Origin: Cycas panzhihuaensis
Taxonomy: Eukaryota; Cycadophyta
Direction: 5' to 3'
Length of the DNA stretch: 64,000 bases
Assembly: GCA_023213395.1 (NCBI GenBank)
Contig: CM041465.1
Span: 25,923,741 to 25,987,740, forward strand
Within the stretch, counting starts at the first letter, position 1. Every line of letters begins with the position of its first letter. The notes beneath the pieces are model-generated. The model was not told where the DNA came from. It saw only the letters and a program-made list of their open reading frames with translations, and did not search any database. A program made the translations under genes and the position numbers. Shown in pieces: positions 57,112 through 64,000 of the stretch.

Positions 57112-57525
57112 TCAGAGACGGTCAACAAGGAGAGGAAGGCGACGCCCAAGGATGAGGCGAACGAGACTATCTGCCTCAGCGTTGAGGGCCCGAGAGATAT
57201 CTTTGGATATCGACGAGAGAAACAGCCGGGAGGGATCCGGCGTGAGCAAGAGTCCTCAGTGAGGGCATCGCACTGTAAACTGGGTGAGATGAGACACCAC
57301 AACTTGAGAGTCGCAAAGCAAAATAATGGATCCGTGATGGAAACAGAGGGCATCAGTAAGGGCTTCAATAACAGCTGTATATTCAGCTTTGTTGTTGGTA
57401 GCCTCTGGGAGGAAGATCCCAGAGCGGAGGAGATCATGTCCAGAAGGGTTGCGGAGAATCCATGCAGCGGTAGAAGGTCTAGGATTACCGCAGCTTCCGC
57501 CGTCGGTAAAGATGTAGATGGACAT
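57112..57525 (-). pseudogene. Detached RNase HI-type (archaeal-like) domain ORF
   Basis: ATG at 57525 opens a 138-codon frame ending TGA at 57112-57114, with a single in-frame TGA at codon 90. Length and residue spacing match a complete RNase HI domain: Asp8 in YIFTDGGSCGNP, Glu48 in ATNNKAEYTAVIEAL, Asp72 in LLCDSQVVV and Asp119 in ALNAEADSLVRL. These are the four metal-binding acidic residues. The NNKAEY and ADSL words are those of the 'archaeal-like' RNase H carried as a second RNase H by Tat-lineage elements, not of LINE or host RNase H. It is not fused to pol. The same frame is open upstream to about 57960 apart from one stop, but that part is Leu/Ser-rich and unlike a domain. Expression might need splicing. 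It could belong to another element, but strand, composition and lineage fit Gypsy-2. Confidence 0.82.
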
Positions 57526-58039
57526 AGGTGACACAAAATCTAGGCAGTCAATGGGCAATGAAAGCAACACTCGAAAGGCAAGCAGAAAGTGGCTGTGAAG
57601 GGTAGGAGGACCTAGCAATGAGGTTACCCAGGGCGAGAGCAAGCAATCCGATCACCAGGAGAAGGTGGTCAAGGAAAAGCCTCCTGGGGCGCCAAAGGTC
57701 GCTTTAGGAAGCGAAACATGCCCCCAGGCGGGGGAGCATTCCCTTTGGGGACCCCAAGAGCGAAAAAGGGGCGCGGAAATGGGTCCAGGGCGACGAAACG
57801 AGCCAAACGAGTATAAACTCAAGCAGACACGGGAGTAGCGTGCAAAATGATGCAGAAGGGCCCTGGCAAAAGCACGATAATGAGACACCATAAATGCCCT
57901 TGCAAGGGAGGGCAGAAAGGGTCTCAGTACAGCACAATTGGCGACAGGGCCAGAAGGCAACGGTGATCAGGACAACGAGACGGTCCCAACGACTGTCGCG
58001 AGACCAAAAACGGAAGAAGTGCCCGTTGGGGCCCCCACC
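57526..58039. other. GC-rich spacer between the detached RNase H and the plus-strand ORF
   Basis: Open frames exist on both strands (minus 57652-57960, plus 57938-58255), but neither has recognisable motifs. The plus-strand half could be promoter sequence for the ORF at 58063. Confidence 0.4.
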
Positions 58040-58048
58040 TATATAAGG
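58040..58048 (+). promoter_or_regulatory. TATA box on the strand opposite to Gypsy-2
   Basis: TATATAAGG is a near-perfect plant TATA box in GC-rich surroundings. Transcription from it would start near 58070, close to or just after the ATG at 58063, and run antisense to Gypsy-2. Confidence 0.5.
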
Positions 58049-58062
58049 AAATCAACGGGAAA

Positions 58063-58386
58063 ATGGATTCATTTTCACCGGCTCTCGTACGAAACCAGAG
58101 CCATTCCCTTACGCAGTGGAGTTCCGCCCAACTTCGGAGGCACGCAGAGGGAGAGCGGGATCGTATCCAGGCCCGATACGATCAGCTGGTCGCGCAGATG
58201 GTATCGAGGTCGAGCCGGAGTAGGACGCACACCCACACGGCGGCGACGACCCTGAGACGGCCGCAGGACGAGGAGAGCGAGGCAGGCAGCTCACGGAGGC
58301 CCAGGAGGAGCCTCAGAGGCATGTGGTCCCCAGGAGAGGGATCACAGAGACCAGGAGATGGTACCCCAGGAGCGGGGCAGCAGTAG
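58063..58386 (+). CDS. Putative antisense accessory ORF of Gypsy-2
   Basis: 107 codons on the plus strand. Residues 24-46 (QLRRHAEGERDRIQARYDQL) look like an amphipathic helix or short coiled coil. The C-terminal half is Arg/Ser/Glu/Gly-rich and basic, as in some nuclear proteins. A second ATG at 58198 is in the same frame and would give 62 residues if transcription starts after 58063. The DNA following the stop becomes T-rich (58500-58680), like a plant 3' end. Some Tat-lineage elements (for example Grande) carry an antisense gene in the long 3' internal region; this position is comparable. No sequence relationship could be checked. It might be a chance frame in GC-rich DNA. Confidence 0.4.
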   Translation: MDSFSPALVRNQSHSLTQWSSAQLRRHAEGERDRIQARYDQLVAQMVSRSSRSRTHTHTAATTLRRPQDEESEAGSSRRPRRSLRGMWSPGEGSQRPGDGTPGAGQQ

Positions 58387-59058
58387 TAGGATATGTACAT
58401 ATGGTTTTGACAGGGGAAAACACGGGCCTCCAGGGGGTCATATATAGGATCATATGATTGTACCCCCCTGCAAAGACACCGGCTTCCCAGGATGTATGAT
58501 GTGACATGATATTTGGATGTATATATATATATATGCATGGGGTAATTGGAACCCCATTTGGATATGAGATGCTGTGTATGATGTATCATGTGGATGACAT
58601 GTATGCTTTTTTTTTTGTATGGTTGTAAATGTTATGCTGTGGATATTTTATGTTATGAATATTTTGTTGTATGGCGCACACGTTTCCTTCCATGTATGGC
58701 TATATGTCTAACAGGAGCACACACACACGTCGTGAGTGAAGATGACAGAGAGGTGTGAGGTTAGAGGATAGAGCAACATACACGTCTACGGAAGAGCATA
58801 GCGGAATATGCGAAGGAAACGACAGACAAGAAAGAGGAGCGACGATGCTCCCAAGCATCCTCCTGATTGGGGAATGCCCAAGCAAGACGACAAAAGTTCC
58901 CGAGAGGGTACGGGAACGCGGGTTCCGCGGAAGGAACCGGAAAGAAGAAGAAGGATCCATCTTAAATTACCATTCTACCCATGGTTCGGAAGAATGGGGA
59001 CAACCTAAGATGGTAGTTTAGGCTCATTTCGGAGCAGGGTGAAGAGATCGCTGAGAGA
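58387..59058 (-). other. Spacer after Gypsy-2 integrase
   Basis: From 58700 to 59050 the transcript strand is pyrimidine-rich. An (AT)n run is at 58520-58536 and a run of ten T at 58609-58618. No coding domain seen. A TCTAACA followed by GGAGCACAC near 58708 could mimic an LTR edge but has no partner. Confidence 0.45.
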
Positions 59059-60938
59059 TCACGCATAAAACTTCTTAAGGAACTTCCCATTAACAGCTTT
59101 CTCAAATTCAAGCCCTTCTAGGGTGGCTATCCTGTAGGCACCATTATCGAGGGATTCGATAATGACGAAAGGACCAACCCATCGGGGTTTGAACTTGGTC
59201 AAACGGTCATGGAGATACTCGAGCTTGAGGACATAGTCCCCAGGCAACAAAGGGCGGGAACGAAGGTGTTTGTTGTAGGCCCTTTGTGAGCGGGCTTTGG
59301 ATGCTAGGTTAGCCTGATAGGTGGCTAAGCGTCTCTCATCCAAAGCTTCGAGGTCCAGCAGGCGAGCCTGACGGATCGACTCTTCATCGATGAAACCTCG
59401 AAGGGAGACTCGCAAGGAAGGAATCTCCACCTCCGGTGAGTACCGCCTCGATCGTAGACTAGGGAGAACGGGGTCATTCCCGTGGCGGAACGGATAGAGG
59501 TGCGGTAAGCCCACAGGGCGGAGGGCAACTGAAGGTGCCAATCCTTTTGGGATTGAGCAACGATTTTCTTGAGGATGTTGACGAGAGTCTTATTAAAAGA
59601 CTCCACTTGGCCATTTGCTTGAGGGTAGTAAGGGGAGGAAGTCTTATGAGAAATTTTGAACTTCTCACAAAGTTCACCCATCTCCTTATTACAGAAAGGA
59701 GTTCCATTGTCAGTGATTAGGACGTCTGAAATTTTGAAACGACAAATGATGTGCTGGTAAACGAACGTGGCAACCGTTTTACCAGGGGTAGTGATCAAAG
59801 GAATGGCCTCCGCCCATTTGGTGAAATATTCCGTGGCAGTCAAGATAAACTTATGCTGCAATGACGAAGGTGGGGAGATAGCCCCAATGAGGTCTAGTCC
59901 CCACTGAGCGAAGGGCCATGGCGAGACAATGGGATGCAGGGCCTCGGAAGGCACATGGGAAATGTTGGCGTGTTCCAGACATCGCCGACATTTCAGAGTG
60001 AAGGCATGAGCGTCCTTAAAAAGGGACGGCCAAAAATAGCCCATGCGGAGGATCCTCTGAGCCATAGACTGGCCCCCAAAGTGACCTCCACAAATGCCAT
60101 GGTGGCATTCGTGAAGTACCTGGTCGACTTCGTCAGTAGTGACGCAGCGGAGGAGGATCCCATCGAAGGACCTCTTGTACAATACCTCGTCCACGAGGAG
60201 ATATTGCCTAGCAGAAGTCTGGATACGAGATCTAACTTTACTACTAGCGTCGGGGCGGTATTGCTGCTGTGTAAGATACCGCACTATGTCACCGTACCAC
60301 TCATTGTCGATGAGCGGATGGGGAGAAGCTCCCTGAATCGTCAAGATAGACTCATCGGGGAGAGAGTCATCAACGGGAGCACCAAAGGAGTTAGGGATAG
60401 GGGCGTCCGCGAGTTGCTCGGCCACTATCATTCCCTTCTTTGATTTCCGGTTAACGATATGGAGGTCAAATTCTTGGAGTAGGACGGCCCAACGACCAGC
60501 CCTACCCGTCAAATCTGAATGAGTTAGTAAGTATCGCAAGGGATCGGATTGAACGATCACCTTGGTGGTGTTGCCGAGCAAGTAGTGCCTGAACTTCTTG
60601 GTCGCGTGGACCAAGGAGAGGCATTCCTTCTCGGCGGGGGAATAGTTAAGCTCAGTAGCCATGAGGGTGCGGCTGATGAAGTATATAGCTCTCTCAGTTC
60701 CCGAGTCATCCTCCTGAGCTAGCATAGCGCCCAAGGATTCATCAGTCGCTGAGGTGTACAGGATGAAGGGCCTATCGAATCGGGGAGGCGCCAACGTAGG
60801 AGTGGAAGCTAGGGCTTCCTTAAGTCCTTCGAAGGCCTTTTGGGTCTTGTCAGACCAGGCAAAAGGAGCTCCCTTCTTCAATAGGTTCGTGAGGGGTTTA
60901 GCGCTCACAAATCGGCTAGAAGCGCCTAAGAAAACCAA
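59059..60938 (-). pseudogene. Gypsy-2 RNase H and integrase
   Basis: The long frame 60938-59325 starts at the RT-RNase H connection. RNase H: RPFILYTSATDESLGAML has Ser where the first catalytic Asp (DAS) belongs. EKECLSLVHATKKFRHYLLG keeps Glu and VIVQSDPLRYLL keeps Asp. The last Asp position reads MIVAEQLADAP, apparently Glu. Integrase has HECHHGICGGHF, CRRCLEH, then GLDLIGAI, ITDNGTPFCNKE and GQVESFNKTLVN, so zinc ligands and D-D-E are intact. After SATGMTPFSLVY, indels near 59440 shift the frame; the C-terminus continues at 59541-59059 with ARSQRAYNKHLRSRPL, KPRWVGPFVI and KFLKKFYA. Integrase is otherwise complete. Confidence 0.92.
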
Positions 60939-61750
60939 GCCTCCCTAGAAACGACTTAATCTGTCGTTGAGTTCTAGGTGGCGGCATGTCAAAGATCGCC
61001 CTGACTTTGTCAGGGTCAATCTGAATTCCTTGTTTGGATACAAGGAACCCAAGGAGTTTACCCGAGGTAACGGTAAACACACACTTGAGCGGATTTAGAC
61101 TGACGTGATACTTACGGCATCGTGAAAAGATGGCACACAAGTCAGAAGGGTGATGGGCCCTAACGCGAGAGAGACCCATCATATCATCCATGAAGACCTC
61201 CAACGTGTTGTTAATGAGGTCATGGAAGATAAAATGCATGGCTCTTTGGTAAGTAGCACCTGCATTCTTAAGGCCAAAGGGCATCGCCTTGTAGGTGAAG
61301 GTACCCCAAGGAGTAGTGAAGGCCGTCTTATGGTGGCCTTCGGGAGAAATCTGAATTTGGTTATAGTCGGAGAAGCCGTCCATTAGGGACATCACTTTAA
61401 ATCCGGCGGTGCAATCGATGATTTGATCGAGGAAGGGTAACGGGAAATTATCCTTGGGACAGGCATTATTGATGTTGCGAAAGTCGACACAGATACGGAT
61501 TGCCCCGTTCTTTTTAACAACAGGGACAATATTAGAGACCCACTTAGGGTAGTCGATGGAAGTAATAAGCCCAGCGTCCAGAAGCTTCTCAACCTCCATT
61601 TTGGCCAGGTGAGAGCTTCGGTGAAGGGACGCCTCGGAGCATGGTGGGCACCAGGAAGGGTGGTAAGGTTATGAGTGACAATCGAGGGGTCGATTCCCTT
61701 CATGTCAGCATAATCCCACGCGAAACGCTCTAACTCCCGGAATGAAGGAG
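60916..61750 (-). pseudogene. Gypsy-2 reverse transcriptase
   Basis: Frame 61599-60916: MEVEKLLDAGLITSIDYPKW, VDFRNINNACPKDNFPLPFLD, MSLMDGFSDYNQIQI, KTAFTTPWGTFTYKAMPFGL, active site EVFMDDMMGL, SLNPLKCVF, GKLLGFLVSKQGIQIDPDKV and RQIKSFLGRLGF. Upstream, YADMKGIDPSIVTHNL (near 61703) lies in a shifted frame, with frameshifts near 61740 and 61620. Another frameshift near 60930 leads to RNase H. The DFRNIN-ACPKD and SGYNQI-type words are standard for plant Gypsy RT. Both Asp of the catalytic pair are intact. Confidence 0.92.
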
Positions 61751-64000
61751 TACTCCCTTATCTCATCAGGGGAACATTCCAACCCGACCTTAATGACCTT
61801 GCCCGGGGCCAAGACTATGTCTTGGGTTGCCCCCATGCATATGGTATTGCCCTCCTCGAAGTGGAGAGGGGCAAGATCAACAGGAAGAGGAGGAATAGGA
61901 GACGGGATCAGATCAGCAAGAGTGGATCCGATCGTGAGGATCTTCTGATGACCAAGCCGGTGGTGACTAGAAGGCAAGTTAGGCGCAAGACCCGCCAGAT
62001 GCTCAAGCAGGGCTTCGTCATCCTCGAAATAATCCACCCCATGGATGACCTTACTTCGAGTAGAAGAAGCACTGGAGGGAGTAAGAGCAACGGGACCATG
62101 ATGGTCGTCGGGTTGCTTAACTTCCTCGTGGGAATCTAAAGGAAAACCAAGAAGAGGCTCCTCGGAAGGAGTAAAAGGCAATTCCTCAAAGCTATTACCT
62201 ACGGGGGGTAATGAAAAAGAAGAACTGGCGATCGGCGGGTCAACACGAGCGATGACGTGTGACACGCACGAGTGGCTAGTTTCACCAACGAGAGAGGTTC
62301 TAGATGGGGATCTGGAACAAGGCGGGTGCGACCTACTAGCGCGGAGGAAAGAGACGGGGTGAAGGTAATCCTCGTCTTCGTCAAGTGACTCATCGTCACT
62401 AAACGAAGCAAGGTACCCGTAACTCCCAACGCCAATAGGGGCAAATCGCGTGAGACTAGGGGGAGAAGATGCAGGATCTTCTTCGGACGGGTTAGATATA
62501 CCAATAGAGCAAGCTGAGGCATGGGTAGATGAACCTTGGTTTGCCGAATTGGTGGAACGGGTTTGTTTGGTAAATGGGCGTTCGCGGGGAATCACTCTCA
62601 TTCGTCCGTCATGGACAAATTTAAGTTGTCCCCAAAGGGTCGAGCACACGGCTCCCATTTGGTCGAGCCATGGACGACCTAGAAGGAGGTTGTAGTCCAC
62701 GTCAACGTCGAGGACTACAACGTCGGCAAGAACGGTCTTGCCCTCAAGGGTGAGCGGAATCGTGATAGATCCCAAAGGGGTCTTCTCGCTACCGTCATAA
62801 CCTTGGCATCGCCAGGGAACAGGTTCCAAGGCGGAGATACCAAGCTCTTGCATGACACGCAAGGGCATGGCATTGACAGAAGAATCGTTGTCGACAACAG
62901 TCCTTTGAAGGGTACAATCGGGCGTATCGATGGTGATGGTGAATGGGAAGTTCCACTCATGTTCCCTTTCACTGGCGGGAGGAAGATCCTTAGGATCAAA
63001 TGAGATAATGGGTCCATAACCTTGGGTGACACCCAAAGCGTGGACATGCGCATCACTTGATCCTAAAGCTTCCAAGAGGAGGGCCCGCTGCTCGGGACAA
63101 CTCCTCAGAACGTCCATCAAGGACATTCCTACGGCGACCGTATGGAGCTTGTCCACGACGGAGAAGGGCTTACCCTTCCCGGTAGGTTGGGTAAGTGCCC
63201 TTCGGAAATCGTAACGACCCGGGCGTACAGGAATAGCCTTGGGAAAGAGAGGTATTTCCGGAGGAAGGTTCTCCAGAAGAGGGTCGGAAGGAGTGGAAGA
63301 ACAAGAAGCTCCCGCCGCTTCCTTGGCGGCTTGAGATCGCGTAAGGGCGTAAGTAGGAGTTGCTTCAAGCAACTGGATCACCTTCTTCCCCCGGGTCAAA
63401 GGTGACGAGGTGTGACGGCTAGGAGAACGAGAGGAGGAAGACGAGTTCCGGGCACCCTTCCCTTTGTCACGAGAAGGACGGGGATCAGGCGATCTTCCTC
63501 GGTTTCGGTTGCTCTTGGTTTGGGTGTTGCGATCACGTTCCCCATGTTTAGGGAACGGATCCTTGTGAACTGGTTGATCCAAATTAGGCCTTGAGGCCTG
63601 TTTGGGGGAAGAATCACGTCGAGGGGCATCCTTTGGATGCTGGGCCCTACAACGCGAATCATCGTGGAAGCACTCCCCATGAATGGAGCACCACTTCTTC
63701 TCAAGCGGAGGGTCGGACCTTCTCGCTTGGGAGGACTGGGCGGTTCCATTCCTGGGAAGAGGAGCTTGGGTAGTTTGTTGGACTTGTTTGTTGGATGTAG
63801 GGGATGAAGGAGCTTGAAGCTTGAGTTCCTTCATCGTACGCTCGAATGAGTGTATGGCTGATGTGAGAGGGTCTAAGGTCCTCTCAGTCGGATGAGAGGA
63901 ACACCGGGTAGGTTGTGAAGGTTTGGTATCCTTGGTTGGGGGTGGTGCCTCACTACCGTGAGGGCTTAAGAGGTTTCTTGAGACCAGCTTGGATCTTAAT
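61705..64000 (-). CDS. Gypsy-2 gag C-terminal part and protease, partial
   Basis: One minus frame is open from the window end at 64000 to the stop at 61705, at least 765 codons; the start lies outside. An internal ATG at 63834 is not taken as the true start, because upstream sequence is open and protein-like. A zinc-knuckle variant, KKWCSIHGECFHDDSRC near 63690, is typical of Tat/Athila gag (C-x2-H-x4-H-x4-C). A basic Ser/Arg/Pro-rich stretch follows. Protease is at about 62960-62600: TVVDNDSSVNAMPLRVM (the residue after D-N is Asp where Gly is usual), GYDGSEKTPLGSI and LLLGRPWLDQMGAV, with KFVHDGRMRVI. A long acidic linker follows to RT. The end is caused by a frameshift near 61740, not a natural stop. 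Confidence 0.9.
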   Translation of the reverse strand, partial: LRSKLVSRNLLSPHGSEAPPPTKDTKPSQPTRCSSHPTERTLDPLTSAIHSFERTMKELKLQAPSSPTSNKQVQQTTQAPLPRNGTAQSSQARRSDPPLEKKWCSIHGECFHDDSRCRAQHPKDAPRRDSSPKQASRPNLDQPVHKDPFPKHGERDRNTQTKSNRNRGRSPDPRPSRDKGKGARNSSSSSRSPSRHTSSPLTRGKKVIQLLEATPTYALTRSQAAKEAAGASCSSTPSDPLLENLPPEIPLFPKAIPVRPGRYDFRRALTQPTGKGKPFSVVDKLHTVAVGMSLMDVLRSCPEQRALLLEALGSSDAHVHALGVTQGYGPIISFDPKDLPPASEREHEWNFPFTITIDTPDCTLQRTVVDNDSSVNAMPLRVMQELGISALEPVPWRCQGYDGSEKTPLGSITIPLTLEGKTVLADVVVLDVDVDYNLLLGRPWLDQMGAVCSTLWGQLKFVHDGRMRVIPRERPFTKQTRSTNSANQGSSTHASACSIGISNPSEEDPASSPPSLTRFAPIGVGSYGYLASFSDDESLDEDEDYLHPVSFLRASRSHPPCSRSPSRTSLVGETSHSCVSHVIARVDPPIASSSFSLPPVGNSFEELPFTPSEEPLLGFPLDSHEEVKQPDDHHGPVALTPSSASSTRSKVIHGVDYFEDDEALLEHLAGLAPNLPSSHHRLGHQKILTIGSTLADLIPSPIPPLPVDLAPLHFEEGNTICMGATQDIVLAPGKVIKVGLECSPDEIREYSFIPGVRAFRVGLC

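Larger units (their letters stand above)
57112..64000 (-). mobile_element. Gypsy-2, Tat/Ogre-like Ty3/Gypsy element, cut by window end
   Basis: On the minus strand: gag and protease (64000-61705), RT, RNase H and integrase (to 59059), a 1.5 kb spacer with an opposite-strand ORF, then a separate RNase HI-type ORF (57525-57112). The integrase, zinc-knuckle variant (C-x2-H type) and RT words are those of the Tat lineage of plant Gypsy elements. Coding regions are open for hundreds of codons and broken mainly by a few frameshifts. It is GC-rich and much younger than its neighbours. LTRs were not found: the 5' one lies beyond the window, and the 3' one is not delimited. Confidence 0.85.

Noticed and set aside
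54542-57531. Many overlapping open frames of 60-170 codons on both strands.
   Set aside because: They occur in GC-rich DNA where stops are rare, share no motif, and contradict each other by strand. Only the RNase H frame is supported.
57938-58255. Plus-strand frame of 105 codons before and overlapping the putative antisense ORF.
   Set aside because: Starts upstream of the TATA box, has no recognisable pattern and conflicts with the better-looking frame at 58063.
58515-58620. AT dinucleotide run and T run.
   Set aside because: Short simple repeats; noted only as part of a possible transcript end.
61742-63773. Plus-strand frames opposite Gypsy-2 gag-protease.
   Set aside because: Shadows of the minus-strand coding frame, whose zinc knuckle and protease motifs are clear.
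1-64000. CRISPR arrays, bacterial operons, rRNA or tRNA genes.
   Set aside because: None seen. The spaced repeats are retroelement LTRs, a minisatellite and one tandem duplication.

Overview
The window looks like intergenic DNA from a very large, repeat-rich plant nuclear genome. I infer a seed plant, perhaps a gymnosperm. The reasons are plant-type Copia and Ty3/Gypsy elements with plant tRNA primer-binding sites, deep nesting, long divergent LTRs, heavy decay of CG and CHG sites, and no convincing complete host gene. No database could be searched, so family names describe architecture only. Names such as Copia-1 are labels for this window.

Left block (about 0.1-24.5 kb). An outer, heavily decayed LTR-like repeat (119-286, relative at 24280-24469) is interrupted by Copia-1 (295-22339, minus, TSD ATTAT). 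Copia-1 is in turn split by Gypsy-1 (693-10705, minus, TSD CTTCT) in its RNase H tail and by Copia-2 (14685-19950, plus, TSD GTTTA) near the start of gag. Removing both insertions restores a 6.8 kb Copia-1. Gypsy-1 carries an extra ORF downstream of integrase (1998-2633).

Middle block (24.5-33.7 kb). AT-rich DNA follows, with one GC-rich stretch at 25.3-25.7 kb that could be a host first exon. Then comes Copia-3 (27080 to about 33740, minus), with a 3' LTR and most of gag-pol but no recognisable 5' LTR.

Nested block (33.8-51.9 kb). Copia-4 (plus) is interrupted in RNase H by Copia-6 (37668-51131, plus). Copia-6 is interrupted in integrase by Copia-5 (42289-48297, minus, TSD GAGAA). Copia-5 contains a truncated Copia-7 (about 42635-45175, minus). 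Copia-4 and Copia-5 belong to one family in opposite orientations. LTR divergence estimated by eye falls from host to guest: about 12% in Copia-6 and 4-5% in Copia-5.

Right block (51.9-64 kb). A possible LTR remnant, AT-rich DNA and a perfect 121-bp tandem duplication lead into a GC-rich zone. This zone ends in Gypsy-2, a Tat/Ogre-like Ty3/Gypsy element on the minus strand running off the window end. Its coding region is far less decayed than anything else here. Its usual Gypsy RNase H lacks key acidic residues. A separate RNase HI-type ORF with all four catalytic acidic positions lies about 1.5 kb downstream of integrase. Between them is a short plus-strand ORF with a TATA box. This layout is the most interesting feature of the window.
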